Source: Mariniblastus fucicola (GTDB lineage Bacteria > Planctomycetota > Planctomycetia > Pirellulales > Pirellulaceae). Taken from it: 64,000 nt of DNA. Where the stretch lies: NCBI RefSeq assembly GCF_008087665.1, contig NZ_CP042912.1, forward strand, positions 4,650,001 to 4,714,000, given 5' to 3'. The notes beneath the pieces are model-generated. The model was not told the DNA's origin. It did no database searches and was given only the letters and a program-made list of their open reading frames with translations. Shown here one piece after another: positions 54,489 through 64,000 of the stretch. A program made the position numbers and the translations under genes. Every line of letters begins with the position of its first letter. Positions within the stretch are counted from its first letter, which is position 1.

Positions 54489-55585
54489 ATGAGTTTAGCG
54501 AACCGCCTGTCACGAACGGGTACGAAAACGTCAAACATGTCAAACGAGTCGACAATCTGGAAATTGAGTCTCTTCCCTCTGGCGAATTTTCTCGACTGTT
54601 TATCGAGATTGTAGAAAACGGAATCGGTCGGCCTATCCAGGTTCCTGTTGTCGTCGCCCGCGGCAAAAAAGACGGCCCAATCATGGGGGTGACCGCGGCG
54701 TTGCACGGCAATGAACTCAACGGCATCCCGGTAATCCACAAACTGTTGCAACGATTGAATTTGAAAACGCTCCGCGGGTCGATCGTGTGCGCGATCGGAG
54801 CAAACATGCCGGGCTTGTTGACGGAACGTCGTGAGTTTACCGATGGCCAGGATCTGAATCACATCATGCCGGGAAAACCAAACGGCAAAATCTCGCAGGT
54901 TTATGCGTACAATCTGGTGGATCGAATCACTCAACATTTCGACTATCTGATTGATTTGCATACGGCGAGCGAGGGACGCGTCAATTCGCTGTACGTTCGC
55001 GCCGACCTCAAGCAGGAAACGACTGCTCAAATGGCCTACCTTCTTCGTCCACAAATCATCGTCCACAATCCGCCTTCTGATTACACGTTGCGAGGCACCG
55101 CAGCGGAAGCGGGAAAGCCGGCGATCACGGTCGAAATCTGTGACCCTCAAAAATTCCAACGGGATCCGATCGCCAGAACAGTGAAAGGCATCCGCAGAAT
55201 CCTGAATCATATCGATATGGTGCCATCAAAGTCAGCTTCACAGTCGTCAGCGACAAAGCCGCCGATCCTTTGCCGGAAGTCCTATTGGGTTCTGGCTGAA
55301 CGTGGCGGGATGATGCGTTGCGTTCCAAAGATCGCGGAGCGTTTCAAGAAAGGCGATTTGATTGCGACACAGGTCAGCATTTTCGGCGACACGATCAAGG
55401 AGTACTTTGCTCCGGAAGACGGCATCGCGATCGGACATTGTGTGAACCCGATCGGCCAAACCGGTGCTCGCATTTTGCACCTTGGCGTGCCGATGGACGA
55501 GCGGGAACGAGCCAAGTTCGAAAAAATCAGTGGCTGCTCACTCGACGGAACGTTGTGTGAACTACCTACGGGCAAGAAGAGTTAA
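54485..55585 (+). CDS. Succinylglutamate desuccinylase/aspartoacylase-family metallohydrolase
   Basis: 366 aa from TTG at 54485, which overlaps the upstream TGA (TTGA) and has GAGGAG eight bases before it; the open frame further upstream is only a shadow of the previous gene. Zinc ligands of the M14-like fold are visible: H and E in AALHGNELNGIP and the second His in LIDLHTASEG. The C-terminal lobe (FKKGDLIATQVSIFGDT, APEDGIAIGH) fits AstE/AspA-like proteins of COG3608. It should remove an acyl group from, or hydrolyse, an amide. Flanked by two ligase-type genes. Confidence 0.88.
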   Translation: MNEFSEPPVTNGYENVKHVKRVDNLEIESLPSGEFSRLFIEIVENGIGRPIQVPVVVARGKKDGPIMGVTAALHGNELNGIPVIHKLLQRLNLKTLRGSIVCAIGANMPGLLTERREFTDGQDLNHIMPGKPNGKISQVYAYNLVDRITQHFDYLIDLHTASEGRVNSLYVRADLKQETTAQMAYLLRPQIIVHNPPSDYTLRGTAAEAGKPAITVEICDPQKFQRDPIARTVKGIRRILNHIDMVPSKSASQSSATKPPILCRKSYWVLAERGGMMRCVPKIAERFKKGDLIATQVSIFGDTIKEYFAPEDGIAIGHCVNPIGQTGARILHLGVPMDERERAKFEKISGCSLDGTLCELPTGKKS

Positions 55586-55587
55586 CG

Positions 55588-56595
55588 ATGCGAATTTTCT
55601 TCTTCGTCAACCACGTTCACGAGATTGGCTTTCGGCAAACGACCACGCTGCTAATTGCGGCGGCGTTTAACCAGGGACACAGTGTCTTTCTCGCCGACGT
55701 GAACGCTCTTGAGTTTAACTCGCAACGATCGTCGGATGATTGCGTTTTTTCTGCCAACGCGGCCGCACTGTTTACGGACTCGAAAGAGCCGATTGACTCT
55801 GTCGGGGTCGAAGCGTTTGCCAAATCAGTCAATCCTTCGACGCTATCGAAGCAAGACATCTGCCCGGGAGATAAAGTTTGCATACGCACCAATCCCGGAA
55901 GAGACACCGAGCGTTCCAAGTTGCACCGTTCGTTTCTGGAGCTATGTCAAGTCGCACAGGCTCACGGAATTCAAGTCGTCAACTCCCCGCAGTGTCTTTC
56001 GTTTTACGCCAGCAAGTCCGCGGTGGGAGTGCTGCCCGCAAAATATCGACCGGCGATGATTGTGAGCGACGATCATGATGCGATTTTGGATTTCGTTGCC
56101 GGCGCAGATGTTGATTGCGTCGTGAAACCTCTTGTCGGTTCGCGAGGCCAAGACGTCATTCGCGTTTCCAACAACTCGCCCAATCTCAGGCAATTACTCA
56201 ACGAACGATTTCAGCAACAGAAGGTCGTCGCGCAACACTTCGTTGCATCGGACGAACCGGGTGACAAGCGTGTTGTTGTGCTCAATGGCGATCTGATCAG
56301 ATTTGAAAATCATGTGGCAGGAATCCGCCGAATCCCAGCCGACGGCGACTTTCGCGCCAACCTGCACACTGGTGGCACGGCCAGCCCTCTGACGTTGACA
56401 CAGCAGCAATGCGACGCCGCGCTGGCGGCTGCAACCATCCTGTTCCGCGACGGAATTCAGCTGGCGGGAATCGACTTGGTCGGATCGAAGGTAATCGAAT
56501 TCAACGTTTTTAGCACCGGAGGACTCTTCGATGCCAACCGTTTCGCAGGCCACGACTTCTCAATCGGAATCGTAGATTCGCTTTGGGATGCCTAG
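55588..56595 (+). CDS. Glutathione synthase-like ATP-grasp ligase
   Basis: 335 aa, two bases after the deacylase gene. The GshB/RimK-type ATP-grasp motifs are clear: VVKPLVGSRGQDVIRV, KRVVVLNGDLI, the substrate loop RRIPADGDFRANLHTGG almost identical to glutathione synthase, and the Mg site AGIDLVGSKVIEFNVFSTGG. It should form a peptide-type bond using ATP. No gamma-glutamylcysteine synthetase is nearby, so glutathione itself is not implied. It ends five bases from the convergent interrupted ORF. Confidence 0.9.
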   Translation: MRIFFFVNHVHEIGFRQTTTLLIAAAFNQGHSVFLADVNALEFNSQRSSDDCVFSANAAALFTDSKEPIDSVGVEAFAKSVNPSTLSKQDICPGDKVCIRTNPGRDTERSKLHRSFLELCQVAQAHGIQVVNSPQCLSFYASKSAVGVLPAKYRPAMIVSDDHDAILDFVAGADVDCVVKPLVGSRGQDVIRVSNNSPNLRQLLNERFQQQKVVAQHFVASDEPGDKRVVVLNGDLIRFENHVAGIRRIPADGDFRANLHTGGTASPLTLTQQQCDAALAAATILFRDGIQLAGIDLVGSKVIEFNVFSTGGLFDANRFAGHDFSIGIVDSLWDA

Positions 56596-56600
56596 ATGAT

Positions 56601-57092
56601 TCATGCCTCGTGGGGCGCTGCCGTACCGGAAATCTTCCGCTGTTTTTGAGCAGCGTATTGCCACCGGCGCGGCCAGGCAAACAGAATCCAGGCTGCTACC
56701 ATGACTTGAAGGATCGGAAGGTTAATCGAGCTGAAAATGACTCCCATCGCGTGCATGGATCGATCATACGCCGTCGATGTAAACTCCGTTCCACGATACG
56801 CTTCATAGCCAAACCAGATGCTCAATGCGACCGCGGACAGGCACAGAACCCATAAAGCAGACTTTCGAATTCCGCCATTGGAAAATCTCCAGGCGATGAC
56901 CGCAGCGACAGGCGCCAGTGATAGAAACCAGACTCCGTGCATTGAAACCAATGCATTCAGAGGCGGTCCTCAGCATCCGTCCCGGCACATCTGAAACGTC
57001 CCCATCGGAACATTCCGCAGTGCGAGGCATGCTTTAACCAGCCCAAACCACAGGGCGATGCTCAATAATTGAAGTAAAAATCTTTTGATCAT
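56601..57092 (-). pseudogene. Small membrane protein frame interrupted by one in-frame UGA
   Basis: From ATG 57092 one frame runs 40 codons to TGA at 56970-56972 and then continues in the same frame to 56601. The first part has a membrane helix (FLLQLLSIALWFGLVKACLA) and ends QMCRDGC; after the stop come GPPLNALVSMHGVWFLSLAP and two or three further helices. Joined, it is a plausible ~163-aa membrane protein. The stop may be a nonsense mutation, or the downstream part may be a separate 116-aa protein from the start at 56951. A small perfect hairpin (56939-56954) lies 15 bases after the UGA; see findings. No family recognised. Confidence 0.5.
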
Positions 57093-57175
57093 CCGCCTAT
57101 TGAACTCAACAGTTGGACTTGTTGCAAGCTCGACCGGCGTATCCGTAAGCAGCCTTACAGCATTGCGTTTGCTGT

Positions 57176-58036
57176 TTATTTGCGACGGCGACACGAAGTC
57201 AACATCCCGAACATGGCCAGTATTGCGAGACCACCGGGTTCAGGAACATTCCGCACAAAAACAGAAAGATCAGACTGGATCTCGATTCCTGTTCCTGGCG
57301 CCAAATTAAACTCCCACTGAGCCGCGCCCGTAACATCCGTCCCGAATATGTCCTGGCCTGGTGACGTCCCCAACGAATTGCCAGAACGGATACTCGCCAG
57401 CAGTCCGTCGCTTATGGGTCCCATTGCCCATCCAGATGCGGGCGTGCCGACCGAGGTCCCACCAACGAGCGTAGAGGCATTCCATCGCTTGGAAGTATAC
57501 GTCGCCAATCCAATCGCGTCTTCCTGGGACGTGAACAGGCTGGTATCAGGAATGTCCGTCGAGGCAACCAGTGAACCATTGTCCAGGGTTTCAATGCTGT
57601 TATCGCCATAGTTCGTCAGCGCACCGGAAACAGTTCGCGTGGAACTGTTGTTGAACAAACTGACGTTCATCGCCAACGAAGCTCCTCGGTAGGGCCCGAA
57701 CTCTGATTCGTCGTAAGCAAAGAAGTTGATTTGAAACGAAAGATCATTGTGAACCACCGTCCACACCTTTTCGTCCGCGGCGACATCAGCACCATCAGCC
57801 ACCGATCCGCCGGTCAGTTCCGTCGTTGTCCCGTCGACTGACAGAAACCAGGCTTCACTGACTCCATAGTCACGGCCCCGATAGGACAGATCAACATTCC
57901 CGCTATTGGCGTCAGCCAAGTCGTCAACGCGATAGTTGAAAGCAAGCCGATCGCTTTGAAGGGCGATGATTTCAGCGGAAACGTGTGCCGAACTGGCAGC
58001 GAACAGAATTAGAATCGCAACGAGAAACTTTGTCAT
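57176..58036 (-). CDS. PEP-CTERM sorting domain protein
   Basis: 286 aa from the ATG at 58036. A signal peptide (TKFLVAILILFAASSAHVSA) starts the protein, and a C-terminal exosortase signal ends it: VPEPGG, a hydrophobic helix (LAILAMFGML) and a basic tail (CRRRK). Between them is a beta-rich extracellular domain with many S, T, N and G and no catalytic motif. EpsH-type exosortase would cut and anchor or release it; that gene is not in the window. Confidence 0.88.
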   Translation of the reverse strand: MTKFLVAILILFAASSAHVSAEIIALQSDRLAFNYRVDDLADANSGNVDLSYRGRDYGVSEAWFLSVDGTTTELTGGSVADGADVAADEKVWTVVHNDLSFQINFFAYDESEFGPYRGASLAMNVSLFNNSSTRTVSGALTNYGDNSIETLDNGSLVASTDIPDTSLFTSQEDAIGLATYTSKRWNASTLVGGTSVGTPASGWAMGPISDGLLASIRSGNSLGTSPGQDIFGTDVTGAAQWEFNLAPGTGIEIQSDLSVFVRNVPEPGGLAILAMFGMLTSCRRRK

Positions 58037-58225
58037 ATCAATCGGCTCCCATCCAAGGTGAGGCCGGAGTCTAGACAAATTTTACGATTGGCTTCAATGT
58101 CGATCCTTACAAGTCTCGAAATCGAGTGCGACCGCTCGCTCAACAGAAAACTAATCACGCGAGGCTGCCTGTTAAATCAGCGATTTCAGGCTGGAAATAC
58201 CGTGAATCAGCCCACGCTACGCGGT

Positions 58226-59995
58226 TCAGTTCATTTTCAATCGAGGCCAAATTCGAACCAGTGCCACCACGGCCACAACGGTCACGACGGCACTGACACC
58301 CGCGTTTACAGTCTGGCCGTAGAGAAAATAGCCAACCCCGAATAGCAGCGAATAGACCAGGAACGTCGCGGCAACCATGGCAGCAATTCCGCTGGTGAGC
58401 GACCCGTCGAGTTCAACTTCGGTGCCCTTTTCTGACAGCGAACTTCGAACAGGCTCCCAACCGGGACCGTCGGGGCGAACTTTCTGGTAGAAGTCCTCCA
58501 AAGTTTTCTGATTGGACGGACGCGTCAGAAACGTCGCGGCAATCCAGGCCGCGTTGGTGATCAAGACCCCGATCAGGATCTTGTGCCAAGGCTCCAAATC
58601 AATTGACGATGCACTCATGGTGAACACGATCGCCACGATGGTTGACGCCACCATACCGACGATCTCGGACCACGCGTTTACGCGCCACCAGAACCAGCGA
58701 AGAATGTAAATCAATCCCGTTCCGGCTCCGAACTGAACGATCATGTTGAATCCGTCGGCGGCAGATTTGATGTACAGTGCCAACACGCTGGCAATCGCCA
58801 TTAACGCCACCGTCGACACGCGGCCAACCATCACCAACTGTTTCTCGGATGCGTCAGGCGTTATGAATCTGCCGTAGAAATCATGAGCAATGTACGATCC
58901 GCCCCAGTTGAGATGCGTAGAGATCGTCGACATGAACGCGGCAATCAGACTCGCAATTACCAGCCCCAACAATCCCGCAGGCAAGCGGCTGAGCATGGCC
59001 GGATAGGCGATGTCCTCGCTGAGCAGACTTTTATCGATGTTCGGAAACGCGGCTTCGATGCTGGAGATTTCCGGGAACACGACAATCGAAGCGAGCGCCA
59101 CGACAATCCACGGCCACGGTCGCAACGCATAGTGAGCCACCTGGAACAACAGCGTCGCTGCGGTGGCATCGCTTTCGGATTTCGCACTCAACATTCGCTG
59201 CGCCACATAGCCGCCGCCGCCAGGTTCTGCTCCGGGGTACCAGGCACTCCACCACTGAATCGCCAGCGGGATGATCAGCAATGGAATGATGCTGGTTTGT
59301 GAGAAGTCCGGCAGCAAACTCAGCTTGCTGGCAACGTTTTCGTTCGCGATCAAGTTTGCGAATCCACCGACTTCCGGCTGATCGCACAGCACAACCGCCG
59401 CGGCAATCGCACCGACCATCGCGATCCCGAACTGAAAGAAGTCCGTGAGGATGACTCCTTTCAATCCACCTAACAACGTATAGACAACGGTCACCGATCC
59501 AGCGACCAGGACGGTGGTCATCGGAGACGCGCCCAGCAATACGCCGCTCAGTTTGATCGCCGCGAGAATCACGACGGCCATGACCATGCAATTGAAAACG
59601 ACGCCCAGATAGATGGCGCGGAACCCTCGCAAAAACTGTCCGGCAGCACCGCCATAGCGAAGTTCGTAGAACTCAAGGTCGGTCAGCACGCCGCTGCGTT
59701 TCCACAGCTTCGAATACACGAAAACGGTTAACAGCCCTGTCAGCAGGAACGCCCACCAGGCCCAGTTGCCGCTGACTCCGCCTTTGCGAACCAGTTCGGT
59801 GACCAGTCCTGGAGTATCGGCGGCGAACGTGGTCGCGACCATCGAAACGCCGAGCAACCACCAGCTCATTTTCCCGCCGGCCAGGAAATAGTCTTTGAAA
59901 CTTTTCCCCGCCGTCCGACTGGCCCACAAACCGATGCCTGTGGAAATTGCAAAGAAGGCGACGATGATTAGCCAGTCGATTGTCGAAAGCTGCAT
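58226..59995 (-). CDS. Sodium/solute symporter (SSS family)
   Basis: 589 aa from ATG 59995 (a TTG three codons earlier is less likely). About thirteen hydrophobic segments follow the APC-fold SSS pattern, with FKDYFLAGGKMSWWLLGVSM, the sodium-site-like ATTFAADTPGLVTELVR, GLKGVILTDFFQFGIAM and LIAAFMSTISTHLNWGGSY. Substrates in this family include sugars, proline and other small metabolites; the sequence does not fix it. It lies 51 bases downstream of gcvP on the same strand and may be cotranscribed, which makes an amino acid substrate worth considering. Confidence 0.9.
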   Translation of the reverse strand: MQLSTIDWLIIVAFFAISTGIGLWASRTAGKSFKDYFLAGGKMSWWLLGVSMVATTFAADTPGLVTELVRKGGVSGNWAWWAFLLTGLLTVFVYSKLWKRSGVLTDLEFYELRYGGAAGQFLRGFRAIYLGVVFNCMVMAVVILAAIKLSGVLLGASPMTTVLVAGSVTVVYTLLGGLKGVILTDFFQFGIAMVGAIAAAVVLCDQPEVGGFANLIANENVASKLSLLPDFSQTSIIPLLIIPLAIQWWSAWYPGAEPGGGGYVAQRMLSAKSESDATAATLLFQVAHYALRPWPWIVVALASIVVFPEISSIEAAFPNIDKSLLSEDIAYPAMLSRLPAGLLGLVIASLIAAFMSTISTHLNWGGSYIAHDFYGRFITPDASEKQLVMVGRVSTVALMAIASVLALYIKSAADGFNMIVQFGAGTGLIYILRWFWWRVNAWSEIVGMVASTIVAIVFTMSASSIDLEPWHKILIGVLITNAAWIAATFLTRPSNQKTLEDFYQKVRPDGPGWEPVRSSLSEKGTEVELDGSLTSGIAAMVAATFLVYSLLFGVGYFLYGQTVNAGVSAVVTVVAVVALVRIWPRLKMN

Positions 59996-60046
59996 GATGT
60001 CCAAATTGGTTGCAAGGAACGAGTTGAAGCAAGTTCAAATTAGATC

Positions 60047-62989
<2,943 letters not shown>

Positions 62990-63051
62990 TTTTGTTCCAG
63001 AGTTTTCTTAACTGGTTGACTTGGAGAAGTTAGCTACAGCATTGCGTCGTT

Positions 63052-63131
63052 CGTTTAACGGAAAGCCGTAGGCGACTGTGCGACTGCATTTGGCAGTTCC
63101 AAACGCAGTCGCCTGTGGCTTGCCGTTAAAC
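63052..63131. repeat. REP-like palindrome between gcvH and gcvP
   Basis: CGTTTAACGGAAAGCCGTAG at one end and GGCTTGCCGTTAAAC at the other form a long imperfect stem around a ~30-base loop. The same family lies at 63595-63666. Confidence 0.85.
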
Positions 63132-63155
63132 AAACAAGTGCCAACGGCCGCGCGG

Positions 63156-63545
63156 CTATTCGCTGCACTGCTTTTCGTAAGTTTCGAAGTCCATCAACTT
63201 CGACAATGAATCTTCGCTCGAAAGTTTTACTTTGATGATCCAACCCGCCGCGTATGGATCGTCGTTGAGCGTTTCAAGGTTGTCCGGCAGGTCGGTGTTG
63301 ACGGCAATGATCTCGCCATCGACAGGACTGAACATATCGCTGGTCGCTTTGACCGATTCGACTTCTCCGAACGATTCGCCAGCGGTGACGGTATCGCCGA
63401 CGTCAGGAAGATCCATGTAAACCAGGTCGGTGAGGGCTTCGACCGCGTGAGCCGAGATGCCGACAGTGGCAACTTTGTCGCCGCCTTCGTCCGCGACATT
63501 GGCCCACTCGTGAGATTCAGCAAACAGGTAGTTTTCAGGTTTCAT
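63156..63545 (-). CDS. gcvH: Glycine cleavage system H protein
   Basis: 129 aa from ATG 63545; the frame is open upstream but the family starts at MKPENYLFAESHEWA. The lipoylated Lys is in GEVESVKATSDMFSPVDGEI, and GISAHAVEALTDLVYMDLP precedes it. H protein shuttles the aminomethyl group between P, T and L proteins. It lies between gcvT and gcvP, the usual order, and each gap holds a copy of the same palindromic repeat. Confidence 0.97.
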   Translation of the reverse strand: MKPENYLFAESHEWANVADEGGDKVATVGISAHAVEALTDLVYMDLPDVGDTVTAGESFGEVESVKATSDMFSPVDGEIIAVNTDLPDNLETLNDDPYAAGWIIKVKLSSEDSLSKLMDFETYEKQCSE

Positions 63546-63594
63546 CGTGTTACTCCGTTGGTAAGTATGTTCTGTTTTTCGCTTGCGACCCGTT

Positions 63595-63666
63595 CGTTTA
63601 ACGGCAAGCCGTAGGCGACTTTGATTGGCTGATGACACGCAGTCGCCTGCGGCTTGCCGTTAAACG
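63595..63666. repeat. REP-like palindrome between gcvT and gcvH
   Basis: Arms of 26 bases (63595-63620 and 63641-63666) are inverse with a single mismatch; the core reads ACGGCAAGCCGTAGGCGACT. The right end is two bases from the gcvT stop at 63668, so the hairpin forms immediately after that gene. Confidence 0.88.
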
Positions 63667-63667
63667 A

Positions 63668-64000
63668 TCAGTCTCGTTTGTAAAACGGCAGCTGCACAAC
63701 TTCGCCGTCGTGAAACTTGCCGCGGATGTCAAACTGGACTTTCGTTCCGGGCTCAGCGAACGCGGGATCGACGTAGCCCATCGAAATGGAATTCTGAACC
63801 GTCGGAGCAAACGCTCCACTGGTGACTTCGCCGACTACGTTGCCATCGACCACGACCGGACAGTTCTCACGGGCAGCACGTTTGCCCTTAAGCACAAAGC
63901 CGACTCGCTTCCGCAAACTCTCGTCTTTGCGAGCCGCCAGAATCGCAGATCGACCGATGAACTCACGATCTTTCACGTTGATCGCAAACTTCAGGTCCGC
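63668..64000 (-). CDS. gcvT: Glycine cleavage system T protein, C-terminal part (5' end outside window)
   Basis: About 110 C-terminal codons, open to the window edge. VKDREFIGRSAIL and KRVGFVLKGKRAARENCPV fit the aminomethyltransferase barrel domain, as do GEVTSGAFAPTVQNSISMGY and the end FHDGEVVQLPFYKRD. The T protein transfers the methylene to tetrahydrofolate. Order on this strand is gcvT, gcvH, gcvP, then the symporter. Confidence 0.95.
   Translation of the reverse strand, partial: ADLKFAINVKDREFIGRSAILAARKDESLRKRVGFVLKGKRAARENCPVVVDGNVVGEVTSGAFAPTVQNSISMGYVDPAFAEPGTKVQFDIRGKFHDGEVVQLPFYKRD

Noticed and set aside
53046-56595. Glutathione biosynthesis operon
   Set aside because: Only a GshB-like ligase is present. 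There is no gamma-glutamylcysteine synthetase, and an AstE-like hydrolase does not belong to that pathway.

Overview
This window reads as a chromosomal segment of a planctomycete, most likely from the Pirellulaceae. The evidence is two DUF1559 proteins with prepilin-type N-termini, a very large FG-GAP/ASPIC-UnbV lipoprotein, a PEP-CTERM protein, an excisionase-HTH/receiver regulator, an imuA-imuB-dnaE2 cassette, moderate GC and many palindromic intergenic repeats. The assignment comes from gene content and style, not from a database match.

Layout. 1-7.1 kb: two copies of a cassette (DUF1559 protein, then an intrinsic terminator, then a small lipoprotein) on either side of a convergent 1152-aa FG-GAP lipoprotein gene. 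7.1-20.2 kb: aldo/keto reductase, Tat-exported sugar isomerase-like protein, mnmG, a lipoprotein, a two-component pair, an NhaC-type antiporter, and secreted proteins of unknown role, with two copies of a ~135-bp palindromic MITE-like element. 20.2-26.0 kb: an island-like stretch with an hsdR remnant, a two-gene operon pairing a ComM/YifB AAA+ protein with a zinc-ribbon/HIRAN protein, and a 1.7-kb array of ten palindromic units, one of which holds a GxxExxY (PDDEXK-like) gene in its loop. 26.1-35.3 kb: secreted protein, seven-heme cytochrome c, NAD(P)HX dehydratase divergent from argG, a four-helix-bundle gene framed by inverted repeats, ABC-2 permease, exported methyltransferase, P-loop kinase and tRNA-Val.

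35.4-42.1 kb: small zinc ribbon, coproheme decarboxylase, an O-antigen-ligase/TPR protein and a WecA-like glycan initiator. 42.2-48.2 kb: the mutagenesis operon imuA-imuB-dnaE2, whose first two genes carry in-frame repeat insertions. 48.8-52 kb: csrA and fliW, a PDZ protein and tRNA-Leu. 52.1-56.6 kb: PP2C phosphatase, then a tight three-gene set (ATP-grasp-like, AstE/aspartoacylase-like, GshB-like ATP-grasp) that looks like an undescribed peptide-bond-forming pathway. 56.6-64 kb: an ORF interrupted by one UGA, a PEP-CTERM protein, a sodium/solute symporter and the glycine cleavage genes gcvP, gcvH and gcvT (partial), with one REP-like palindrome family in both gaps of that operon.

The strongest leads for something undescribed are the GxxExxY gene inside its repeat array, the ComM-HIRAN operon, the four-helix-bundle gene framed by repeats that also invade imuB, and the ATP-grasp/deacylase/ATP-grasp operon.
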